DNA from: a virus
Virus record (IMG/VR): IMGVR_UViG_3300042197_004109
Location: 1-38,513 of that record
Length of the DNA stretch: 38,513 bases
Strand: one strand, 5' to 3'
The stretch's first letter is position 1, and each line of letters opens with the position of its first letter. Position numbers and translations under genes: made by a program. Below are positions 6,769-13,335 of the stretch, piece by piece. Below the pieces are notes generated by a model. The model made no database searches and was not told the origin of the DNA. It saw only the letters and a list, made by a program, of their open reading frames with translations.

Positions 6769-7544
6769 TGTCGTCTAGCCTTTACCAAAAGGTGCCAGCC
6801 CAGATATTCACGCACAGCCTGTCGATAGTCATCGGGCATGGCAGCGAACCAGGGTTCCAGCACGTAGTTGCCTTGTTTGTACTCATCTACATTGTACATG
6901 AAACAGTGGTCTTGACGCAATCTTTCGATTTGCCAACCCTGGCTCATTAGAGCAATGATCTCGTCTTTGGTAAAAGCCTGTGCATAAGGACATCCGGCCT
7001 GTGCCTCAAACTGGTCCAGTCCTTTTTGGATCATGGCATATTTCCAGCTGTTTTTGGCATAGACCATGTATCGGAACTCACCGCCAGGTCGCACCACCTG
7101 CTGGATGTTGTCAATGATGGCTTGTATGCCAGGAAAATGATGGATCACACCATAGCTGTAGACCAGATCAAATTGGCCCAGAGTCTGCAAGGCCTCACGG
7201 TCAGTGACGTCGATGTTGTGGAATTCGCCTTCTAGCCCCAAAACTTCAAATCTCTGCCGGCAAAGGCCGATGCTTTGGTCTGAAAGATCAATGCCCACAT
7301 AATCAGCACCGTGTTTGGCAAACTCTTCGGCATCACTGCCGATGCCGCAACCGATTTCCAGCACACGCTGTCCAGCCCAGAGATGGAACCCCGCAAATTC
7401 TCGGATGTGCGGTTCTACACGATATCTACGCTCACTGACTTCACGGAAAAATTCCGGCGTACCAATGTCGCTGCGTCCGTGCTTGATGTTACAGGGCTGG
7501 GTGTTCCAGTAGCGCCGTATGCGTTCTTCAAGCGTTTGACTCAT
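6765..7544 (-). CDS. SAM-dependent class I methyltransferase
   Basis: The 259-residue protein has motif I VLEIGCGIGSD (61-71), the acidic end of strand 2 at GID (85-87), FDLVYSYGVIHHFPG as motif IV region, and VVRPGGEFRYMVYA as the post-motif strand. This is the small-molecule/SAM methyltransferase pattern (ubiE-like fold) rather than a DNA base methyltransferase with NPPY/DPPY. ATG at 7544 was preferred to an upstream start because it keeps only a 17-base overlap with the glycosyltransferase gene and has AAGG just upstream. Residues 20-55 form an N-terminal helical region rich in Arg/Glu. The substrate is unknown; the position between a glycosyltransferase and a PRTase suggests a sugar or nucleotide-derived metabolite. 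Confidence 0.82.
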   Translation of the reverse strand: MSQTLEERIRRYWNTQPCNIKHGRSDIGTPEFFREVSERRYRVEPHIREFAGFHLWAGQRVLEIGCGIGSDAEEFAKHGADYVGIDLSDQSIGLCRQRFEVLGLEGEFHNIDVTDREALQTLGQFDLVYSYGVIHHFPGIQAIIDNIQQVVRPGGEFRYMVYAKNSWKYAMIQKGLDQFEAQAGCPYAQAFTKDEIIALMSQGWQIERLRQDHCFMYNVDEYKQGNYVLEPWFAAMPDDYRQAVREYLGWHLLVKARRQ

Positions 7545-8421
7545 GGTCGGCCTTTCTGCCTTGAGCCTGTAGCTGAGCCTGGGCGGCAAAATGCGTGTGC
7601 GGATTCTTGAACTGCACCATCTGCCGGTTCACATCGTTGGCGGCCAAGCGTTCCCAGGGATCCTGTTCGCCGGTAAAGATACGATCAAAGAACGTCATGT
7701 CATAGCCCAGCTCAGATTCCAAGTAATCACGGATCACATAGGCATCTCTGTGTCGCTTGTCCATCTGTGCCAAGCTGTGGAAATCCCGGGGATCTCGAGG
7801 ATTGCCCTCCAACATGGGGCGGTTGCGGAATGTCTCATCGTCGTTGTTGCCGGTGAGATCATGACGATCGTGCAAGACATCAACGGGTATACGCTGCCAA
7901 ATATCCAGCATGTAGGCCTGTTGGCTGAGCCAAGCATCTGAGATCTGATGCGGACTGAGATAGCCCAAGAGATCCAACCAAGCTCGGGGCACGATGGGAA
8001 AGATCGAGTAAGGATGATCGCGATGGGTGTGGAAGGCCAAGAGCCGGAACTTGCCGTCCCACTTCATGATCTCTGTGTCCCAGCCCTGTGTTTCCATCAC
8101 AGCATCATCGTTCCAGAACACCAGCCACCGAGCATCACTCTTGCGAGCCAACTCATTCACATACTCGTTGAGCCGGATGTAGCCCAAGGGTTGGAATGTG
8201 AGTGCGCGATACTGCACCTGTTTTTCATCCAGCCACGGTCGGAGCTCGGTCATGAAGGCCTTTGTGCCAACATCGTCGTCGTTGTCGAATCCAAACATCA
8301 GCTGCACTTTGCCGGGATCGTCGGCCAGTTCGATGAGGCTGCGGATGCTGCGTTCCAGCATTTCACTGCGCCCACGGGTGGGCAACAGTATAGCGATATC
8401 ATAGCGTGGTTGTTGGTCCAT
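7528..8421 (-). CDS. Glycosyltransferase, family 2-like (GT-A fold)
   Basis: The 297-residue protein starts MDQQPRYDIAILLPTRGRSEML, the first strand and loop of GT-A transferases, followed by LMFGFDNDDD and WLVFWNDDAVME, the nucleotide- and metal-binding acidic pair in place of DxD. It would transfer a sugar from a nucleotide-sugar donor; the acceptor is unknown. ATG at 8421 was chosen over one 30 bases upstream because it begins right after the QueD stop codon and has AAGAG at a good spacing. The C-terminal part contains Trp/Asp-rich segments and a predicted helical tail (FAAQAQLQAQGRK). Lack of a membrane segment suggests a soluble enzyme. Confidence 0.78.
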   Translation of the reverse strand: MDQQPRYDIAILLPTRGRSEMLERSIRSLIELADDPGKVQLMFGFDNDDDVGTKAFMTELRPWLDEKQVQYRALTFQPLGYIRLNEYVNELARKSDARWLVFWNDDAVMETQGWDTEIMKWDGKFRLLAFHTHRDHPYSIFPIVPRAWLDLLGYLSPHQISDAWLSQQAYMLDIWQRIPVDVLHDRHDLTGNNDDETFRNRPMLEGNPRDPRDFHSLAQMDKRHRDAYVIRDYLESELGYDMTFFDRIFTGEQDPWERLAANDVNRQMVQFKNPHTHFAAQAQLQAQGRKADHESNA

Positions 8422-8423
8422 GT

Positions 8424-8930
8424 TTACTCTTGAAAAAGATCTTCGTTCCATTCACGATGGCCTTCACGGAAGGCCATGTTTGCCTGGGTTTCTCTCACTT
8501 CTACACGATAGCACCATAGCCGCTCAGCTTCACCCGGTCCCCACATGTCGGGGATGTAAACTCCATTCACATATTTGTAGAGCATGTCAGCCAAACCTTC
8601 GCAGCCCAATCGGGGCAGGATGGTCAGTTTGGCTAGATTCTTTTCCTGCAAGAGCTGGAATGTCTCCAGTTCGGGATCATCCTGTGCCACCAGCAAGGTG
8701 TGGTCAAACTGGTCTTCCAGTGTTTTCTTGAGTTCTTTGAGGCCGCCATAGTCAGCGGCCCAGTTCCTTACATCAAGATCATCAGTGCCGAATGTGAACT
8801 TCATAGAGAAACTGTAGCCATGTATGAGGTTGCAATGGCTGTCCGCACGCCACTGGCGATAGGCACAGGGGAAGGCGTCGTGATACTCTTTGGTTGATGT
8901 GTACCGATAGATACGTGGTTGATTTGCCAT
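8424..8930 (-). CDS. queD: 6-carboxy-5,6,7,8-tetrahydropterin synthase-like (QueD)
   Basis: QueD converts 7,8-dihydroneopterin triphosphate to 6-carboxytetrahydropterin, step two to 7-deazaguanines. The 168-residue protein keeps the catalytic features: C33 in SHCNLIHGYSF, DYGGLK (60-65), FDHTLL (75-80) and RETQAN near the end. The zinc site deviates. In E. coli QueD the ligands are His in 'AAHRL' and both His in 'LHGH'; here the aligned residues appear as Tyr24 (CAYRQW), His37 and Tyr39 (HGY). I recall the same CAYRQW...HGY form in marine phage homologues, so it may be a conserved subtype. Start ATG has GGAG upstream, and a promoter-like CTATAAAT box is about 40 bases upstream. Confidence 0.85.
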   Translation of the reverse strand: MANQPRIYRYTSTKEYHDAFPCAYRQWRADSHCNLIHGYSFSMKFTFGTDDLDVRNWAADYGGLKELKKTLEDQFDHTLLVAQDDPELETFQLLQEKNLAKLTILPRLGCEGLADMLYKYVNGVYIPDMWGPGEAERLWCYRVEVRETQANMAFREGHREWNEDLFQE

Positions 8931-8970
8931 CTCTAGTCTCCTGTTGTGAGCAAGTTTGATGACACGCAGA

Positions 8971-8978
8971 ATTTATAG
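8971..8978 (-). promoter_or_regulatory. T4 late-type promoter box upstream of queD
   Basis: The minus strand reads CTATAAAT, a seven-of-eight match to TATAAATA in register, in the 83-base gap between the HIT gene and queD. It is about 41 bases before the queD ATG with a Shine-Dalgarno GGAG in between. T4-like phages use this box with a phage sigma (gp55) and no -35 element. Confidence 0.45.
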
Positions 8979-9013
8979 AGCGGGATGAGCGTCATTGGAA
9001 GGCCGCTGGAACA

Positions 9014-9421
9014 TTACTTAGTGTCTGGCGGTTTGTAGCTGCTTTTCTTGTAGTTGGCCTGACCGGGGATCACCGCACGTACACCGCCCACTGCATCTGC
9101 ACAATCACCGGTGCGTCTTGGGATGAGATGCACATGTGGATACAACACCGTCTGGCCAGCAGCAGTGCCGCAGTTCATGCCCACATTGTAGGCCTCCCAT
9201 TCACCTTGCACTGCTTTGGCGTGACCAATATCAAAGGCTGCTTTGAAAGCATCATGGATGGTGACATTGTTGTTCCAACGAGGAACACACAAGAGATGGC
9301 CTGCAGTCACTGGATAACCATCAGCAAACACTGCCACGTTGTCGGTGCTAAGCCTTGGATCTTCATCCTGCCAGGGCGCTGCTCCGGCAGCCTGTGCGGC
9401 TTGTAGATTTTCATATTTCAT
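9014..9421 (-). CDS. HIT-family nucleotide-binding protein
   Basis: The 135-residue protein has VTAGHLLCVPRWNNNVTIHD and ends its core with GQTVLYPHVHLIPRRTGD, the HIT signature region. The classic HxHxHxx appears as Y94-P-H96-V-H98: the first His is Tyr, while the catalytic middle His (H96) and last His (H98) are kept. HIT proteins hydrolyse or transfer nucleoside monophosphates from phosphoramidates, dinucleoside polyphosphates or adenylated ends. ATG overlaps the FolE stop in ATGA, so it is translationally coupled to folE. The C-terminus beyond residue 115 is basic. Its function in a phage is unknown; cleaning up AMP/GMP adducts is a possibility. Confidence 0.82.
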   Translation of the reverse strand: MKYENLQAAQAAGAAPWQDEDPRLSTDNVAVFADGYPVTAGHLLCVPRWNNNVTIHDAFKAAFDIGHAKAVQGEWEAYNVGMNCGTAAGQTVLYPHVHLIPRRTGDCADAVGGVRAVIPGQANYKKSSYKPPDTK

Positions 9422-10116
9422 CTTGGTGCAAAGTCCTGTTGTAGTTTGATGTTGTCAATGAACTCTTTCTTCACTGCTGGATCAGTTTTGAAAGCGCCGT
9501 GCAACACTGTGGTCTGGGTGAGGCTGGAATGTGCCATAATGCCACGATTCTCACAGCAGCCATGTGTGGCTTGGATGTACACGCCTACATCGGCACTGTC
9601 GGTGACCTTCATGATCTCCCGCGCGATATCATTACAGAGTTCTTCTTGTAGCGTTCCGCGCCGACTGCACCACTGGGCGATCCGGGTATATTTGGAAAGG
9701 CCAATGAGCTTTTCAGCAGCAAGGATGCCGATATAAGCCACACCCACAACAGGTTGATGATGATGGCTACACATGCTGCGTATCTCACTGCGCACAACCA
9801 ACATACCTTCATATCTGTCTTTGGAGTCATTGGGAAAAGCCGTGCAATCGGGTGCAGGATCATAGCGCCCAGCCATGATTTCGTTGAAGTACATCTTGGC
9901 CAGCCTGCGAGCTGTGCCTCGGCTGTTGGGATCGGTGTGGCGGTCAATGAGGAGACGGTCTAGCACCAGTTCAAAGGCTTCAGTGGCTTCGTTGATGAGA
10001 TGTTCTCTATCCGAGGGAGCGATGTATTCCGAAATATTGTCTCCAGCCCAGAATCTTTTATTGCCCTCTCGCATGCGTTTGCGAAGGACGTCACTTAGGT
10101 ATTTCCCATTTTCCAT
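9418..10116 (-). CDS. folE: GTP cyclohydrolase I
   Basis: This enzyme opens GTP to 7,8-dihydroneopterin triphosphate, the first step to folates and 7-deazaguanines. The 232-residue protein (family usual length about 220) has RRLAKMYFNEI, SMCSHHHQPVVGVAYIG with Cys116 and His118-120 as zinc/catalytic region, KLIGLSKYTRI and QATHGCCENRGI (182-193), which gives the second zinc cysteine and catalytic His185. All hallmark motifs are intact. The start ATG has GGAG 8 bases upstream and is preceded by a small hairpin and a promoter-like box. Linked on the same strand to queD and queE, it supplies precursor for deazaguanine synthesis; QueC is not found here. Confidence 0.93.
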   Translation of the reverse strand: MENGKYLSDVLRKRMREGNKRFWAGDNISEYIAPSDREHLINEATEAFELVLDRLLIDRHTDPNSRGTARRLAKMYFNEIMAGRYDPAPDCTAFPNDSKDRYEGMLVVRSEIRSMCSHHHQPVVGVAYIGILAAEKLIGLSKYTRIAQWCSRRGTLQEELCNDIAREIMKVTDSADVGVYIQATHGCCENRGIMAHSSLTQTTVLHGAFKTDPAVKKEFIDNIKLQQDFAPR

Positions 10117-10133
10117 TAAATTTTCTCCGAGTT

Positions 10134-10151
10134 AAAGACGTGGATGTCTTT
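10134..10151 (-). promoter_or_regulatory. Leader hairpin upstream of folE
   Basis: The 74-base gap before folE contains a perfect 6-base inverted repeat, AAAGAC and GTCTTT, around a 6-base loop. It falls between the promoter-like box at 10168-10174 and the folE ribosome-binding GGAG, so it would lie in the folE mRNA leader. No T tract follows, so it is more likely an mRNA structure than an intrinsic terminator, but a weak terminator for the preceding gene is possible. Confidence 0.4.
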
Positions 10152-10167
10152 GTGTTAGTATAGATGA

Positions 10168-10174
10168 TATTTAG
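10168..10174 (-). promoter_or_regulatory. T4 late-type promoter box upstream of folE
   Basis: The minus strand reads CTAAATA followed by TCATC, in the gap between the oxygenase-fusion gene and folE, about 52 bases before the folE ATG. It resembles the T4 late consensus TATAAATA in its TAAATA core. Confidence 0.42.
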
Positions 10175-10190
10175 GTCGCGGTCAACGATT

Positions 10191-11321
10191 TCACACATTT
10201 TCCCACACGTATGGCCCCGATTTAGGTACCGCAAAGTCTAGATAGGTCTGTATCTTTTGCAGATCACTGCGATCCTTGAGACTACAAGCTTCGTTGGCAA
10301 AATGCAACTCCACACCTTGGTCCAAGGCCAATTCCAAGAGTTCGTTGCGACGAACAACATCGTCGGTGAGACTGTACATGCTGCTCAGTACAATGCCATC
10401 CAATTTGAGCCGGATGTAGTGCTCCAGTCCGGGCTGCCAATCCATGTGCTCGTTTTCAAACTCATAGCTGGAATAAGAAATACGATGTCGACTGCAATAC
10501 TGATCAATCACGCTGCGCTGCATGGGCAAAGGTATGTGTTTGGAGAATCTGGAGTTCCATCCTGAATAGGATATTAAATGCCGCCCTGTGTAGTCCATGA
10601 CATCGGCCACTTCGTGGTCGCCGGGCAGGCGCATGAACCCACCTGGCAGTCTTCGACCGTACTCTTCGCCTTCGAGCAGCAGGCGCATGTCAAGGCTGAC
10701 TCTGGTATACCCTTCTTGATTTTCCACGTTGCCGTGCAGGTGTTCTTGGAAAAACAAATGGCTCTGCCCCGGCTTGAGATTTACCGGCCAGGCATGGCGC
10801 AGACATTCTTCTTCGAATCTTTCGAGACTCCATCGTTCGGCCAGTACTCGTTGCGTCAATTCTCGACTGCGATCCAGGTCCAAGATCCACATGGTGTTGG
10901 TGTCTCGAGCTTCGGTGAATGGAGTCCAGATGGTCCTGCAGCCACGCCCATTGCCCACAAAGATGCCCTGATGGAAAGCCAGCCTACGACCCATGCGTGA
11001 TTGATTGGGTACCACCACGCGCAGAGTGCCTTGACGTTGTACCATGTAACGGCGTCCGGCCACACGATCTCGTGCGATATAGTCAGCGAACTGGTCGAAT
11101 CGCTGCATGAAATCTCGTCTGGTACATGCGTTTTGCACATGATTGGCCACAGCGACGAGTTCTTCGGCACTGAGCACTTGGTGCATGGTTTCTAGTTCTC
11201 GCACCCGTGGAGCCACTTCTTGTATCACACTCAAGGCCCAACTGGGCCAATCGTAGAGGTCAAGATCGTAGTTGGCCGTTTTATTATCCCAATGCAGTTG
11301 CGTGTCAGAAAGTTGAGTCAT
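10191..11321 (-). CDS. 2OG-Fe(II) oxygenase-like domain fused to LIC12192-family carbohydrate-cluster domain
   Basis: The 376-residue protein has two parts. Residues 1 to about 230 resemble the phytanoyl-CoA dioxygenase-like 'sporadic carbohydrate cluster' oxygenases: FHQGIFVGNG at 116-125, RTIWTPFTEARDTNTMWI, LKPGQSHLFFQEHLHGN (173-188) and TRVSLDMR (196-203). The iron site reads H117-x-G119 with H186, i.e. the usual HxD aspartate is Gly. Residues about 235-360 (SGWNSRFSKHIPLP, VIDQYCSRHR, LDGIVLSSMYSLTDD, RRNELLELALDQGVELHFANE) match what I recall of LIC12192-family proteins of O-antigen clusters. ATG at 11321 overlaps the preceding oxygenase stop (ATGA), with AGGA upstream. Fusion and HxG are noteworthy; the reaction is unknown. 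Confidence 0.7.
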   Translation of the reverse strand: MTQLSDTQLHWDNKTANYDLDLYDWPSWALSVIQEVAPRVRELETMHQVLSAEELVAVANHVQNACTRRDFMQRFDQFADYIARDRVAGRRYMVQRQGTLRVVVPNQSRMGRRLAFHQGIFVGNGRGCRTIWTPFTEARDTNTMWILDLDRSRELTQRVLAERWSLERFEEECLRHAWPVNLKPGQSHLFFQEHLHGNVENQEGYTRVSLDMRLLLEGEEYGRRLPGGFMRLPGDHEVADVMDYTGRHLISYSGWNSRFSKHIPLPMQRSVIDQYCSRHRISYSSYEFENEHMDWQPGLEHYIRLKLDGIVLSSMYSLTDDVVRRNELLELALDQGVELHFANEACSLKDRSDLQKIQTYLDFAVPKSGPYVWENV

Positions 11322-11815
11322 CGTAGGATTCCTGTGATTTGTAAAGTATATCGATCTGTGTGCCCGAGGTTGGCCGCAAGATGTGGAGTGTGTCCAGTCC
11401 ATGCGGCCCAATCTCCCTGATGCCAATGCGCCAACAAGGTGTGATCTATTTGCAGGAGATGACCGGGCTGCCAGTCCTGTAAAAAAACAATGACCCGGGT
11501 CAATGATTCAATGGGAGCCGGATGACGAGTGCGATAACTGCCGTAGCGATCGCAATGGGACGGCAGTATATCGCCGGCTCGGAGCCGGTTTACTGCAAAT
11601 TCCATTTCAGTCAGCCAGGAAAATTCTTGCACCAACCACGGCTCAAAGTCGGCGCCAAGCCCTATGTGGATGCCAGCGTTGACATTGTTGTGATATCGTT
11701 CTGCATCTTGCGCATCTACTAGATCAAAACCGCTGTATTGATTTTTGTGTTCGGGGTAGCTCAGGTCCAAGAACCAATCGCCACACCGGGAGAGATCAAT
11801 GTGTCCTTGCCGCAT
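11318..11815 (-). CDS. 2OG-Fe(II) oxygenase-like protein (prolyl-4-hydroxylase-type fold)
   Basis: The 165-residue protein has a jelly-roll iron site: AGDILPSHCDRYG with H87-x-D89, TPHLAANLG with H145, and DRYTLQITG with R155 as the likely 2-oxoglutarate-binding arginine. FLQDWQPGHLLQID and HQGDWAAWTG are core strands. Similar short oxygenases are common in T4-like marine phages; their substrates are unknown. It has the complete 2-His-1-Asp triad, unlike the fused oxygenase immediately downstream with which it overlaps by ATGA. Its start overlaps the end of the epimerase gene by 20 bases. Being between sugar genes, it may hydroxylate a sugar intermediate or glycoprotein, which is inference. 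Confidence 0.75.
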   Translation of the reverse strand: MRQGHIDLSRCGDWFLDLSYPEHKNQYSGFDLVDAQDAERYHNNVNAGIHIGLGADFEPWLVQEFSWLTEMEFAVNRLRAGDILPSHCDRYGSYRTRHPAPIESLTRVIVFLQDWQPGHLLQIDHTLLAHWHQGDWAAWTGHTPHLAANLGHTDRYTLQITGILR

Positions 11816-12728
11816 CTATCTTGCCTTGCCAATGCTCGATGGTAAGATCCAGTCCCCGACTTCTAGTGGTACTGGGGCTCCAGCCCAGGCTTTGAGTGAT
11901 AAGTCGATGGTTGGAATTGAGCCAGTAAATTTCACCGTGGCGTTTGGGTTTGCTGTCCCAGATCACTTGACCCCGCCATCCGATCTTGTCTGCGATCATG
12001 GCCACATGATCGTTGATGCTGACAGGATCATCGGGACCCATGGTAAACACCTGGCCTTGACAGCAACGGTCAGGATTGGTGATCACAGCAGTCCAGGCAT
12101 CCAGCATGTCCTCGATGTAGATGAAATTGCGATAAGGTCTTTGATAGCCCATGTAACAGTGTTCAGGATCGCGCAGCATTTGTGTGATGGCCTGTTCAGT
12201 GACAAAAAAATCATTGTCTAAGCGTCCGTAGCCATTGGTTTGCCGCAGCGCAGTCCAGGGAAAATCTCTGGCCCGATGCATGTACTCAAGGTAGTGTTCT
12301 ACAGCAAGTTTGGCCACTGCATAGGGTGCATTGGGATTGGGCTTGGTGGTTTCATCAAAGGCCACAGGGGTGTCAGTGCGTCCGTGCAGCCTTATCTCGT
12401 CGCTGATGGGTTGCCAACCGTATACTTCCATGGTGGATGCAAATACAAAGTTGCGTAGCCGTGGGAGTTTACTGGCAGCTTCGATCAAGTTCACACTGCC
12501 CACATAGTTCACTTGGCTGAATGAAACCTGTTCGTAGAAACTCTTTTCCACCTCAGTGCGAGCAGCAAGATGCACGATCACATCGGGGTCAGCAGCAAGA
12601 ACTTCTTGCTCTACGGCTGCGAAATCCAAGAGATCGCTCTGCATGCAATGTATGTGATAATGCGGCTGTAATCTGCGCTGCAGATGCGATCCAATAAAGC
12701 CTGAACTACCAGTCAAAAATATTTTCAT
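11796..12728 (-). CDS. NAD-dependent nucleotide-sugar epimerase/dehydratase (extended SDR)
   Basis: The 310-residue protein begins MKIFLTGSSGFIGSHL (Rossmann GxxGxxG), has FASTMEVYG (97-104) and the catalytic Y136xxxK140 in PYAVAKLAVEHY. Later ALRQTNGYG, YRNFIYIEDMLDAW and QVFTMGPDDPVSI are typical substrate-domain motifs. Members act on UDP-, dTDP- or GDP-sugars (4-epimerases, 4,6-dehydratases, reductases); the exact reaction is not assignable. The ATG is only 7 bases from the preceding gene's stop, with a TAAATA box 4 bases before it and no clear Shine-Dalgarno. It sits between a DegT-type aminotransferase-like gene and two oxygenase-like genes in a sugar operon. Confidence 0.86.
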   Translation of the reverse strand: MKIFLTGSSGFIGSHLQRRLQPHYHIHCMQSDLLDFAAVEQEVLAADPDVIVHLAARTEVEKSFYEQVSFSQVNYVGSVNLIEAASKLPRLRNFVFASTMEVYGWQPISDEIRLHGRTDTPVAFDETTKPNPNAPYAVAKLAVEHYLEYMHRARDFPWTALRQTNGYGRLDNDFFVTEQAITQMLRDPEHCYMGYQRPYRNFIYIEDMLDAWTAVITNPDRCCQGQVFTMGPDDPVSINDHVAMIADKIGWRGQVIWDSKPKRHGEIYWLNSNHRLITQSLGWSPSTTRSRGLDLTIEHWQGKIDAARTH

Positions 12729-12732
12729 CTGG

Positions 12733-12740
12733 TATTTAAC
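12733..12740 (-). promoter_or_regulatory. TAAATA box 4 bases before the epimerase start codon
   Basis: The minus strand reads GTTAAATA then CCAG then ATG. If this acts as a T4 late-type box, transcription would begin at or next to the start codon, producing an almost leaderless mRNA. It overlaps the stop codon of the upstream aminotransferase-like gene, so chance is also possible. Confidence 0.25.
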
Positions 12741-13335
12741 TTGGACTATTTTGGATCAGGATTTTCCGGCAATCTGGATAGGCAACGAATACCGGTTCAT
12801 GCTGCACCTGAGGCAATAGTTCTAGGCCCAGTGCCACGGATTCTAGGGTGGGAAAGTAATGGAACCCCATAGACATGGTGGTTTGATTGACCCAGGGATG
12901 TATGCGCAGATCTCTACCGTCACTGCGCATGCAGCTCAGGGCTCGATAAGCATCGGCATCATCCAACAGTATGGCTCCTACTTTGCCCAGAGTCAGAGGT
13001 TTTCCGTTGCCAAAGCTGAGACACTGCATCTGCCCAGCTCGATACATGCCTCGTTCTAGCCTGCGTGCCGAGTCCCAGATACGGGTGCCGATGAACTGGT
13101 ACTCACCGATCCAGCGTTGCCACTCGTGATCCAGGTATTGATAGTCTATGCCCAAGATGTGCATGACCTGTGGGATACTGACGTAGGTAAACGGTGTGAA
13201 TTTACACCGTTTGACGCCATCGTAGCGCATGCATAGTTCTACGGCATGGCTGCATCCGTCAGTGACCACTGCATAAGGAGCCCCGGTGTAATTGGCCAAA
13301 GCAGCTTCAAACTCAAACAGTACATCATAGTTCAT
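12736..13335 (-). CDS. Short DegT/DnrJ/EryC1-type aminotransferase-like protein, 199 aa
   Basis: The protein follows the first half of DegT-family sugar aminotransferases: FEAALANYTGAPYAVVTDGCSHA (PLP-phosphate contact region), KFTPFTYVSIPQVMHILG, WDSARR (87-92) at the position of the PLP-pyridine Asp (D88), and LSFGNGKPLTLGKVGAILLDD with Lys112 as the candidate Schiff-base lysine. Full-length relatives have about 370-400 residues; here the C-terminal small domain is almost missing. The frame is open and the start ATG at 13335 overlaps the GalE stop (ATGA), so this looks like a compact natural form, not a broken gene. It may transfer amino groups to keto-sugars, or be a binding-only relic. 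Confidence 0.68.
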   Translation of the reverse strand: MNYDVLFEFEAALANYTGAPYAVVTDGCSHAVELCMRYDGVKRCKFTPFTYVSIPQVMHILGIDYQYLDHEWQRWIGEYQFIGTRIWDSARRLERGMYRAGQMQCLSFGNGKPLTLGKVGAILLDDADAYRALSCMRSDGRDLRIHPWVNQTTMSMGFHYFPTLESVALGLELLPQVQHEPVFVAYPDCRKILIQNSPS

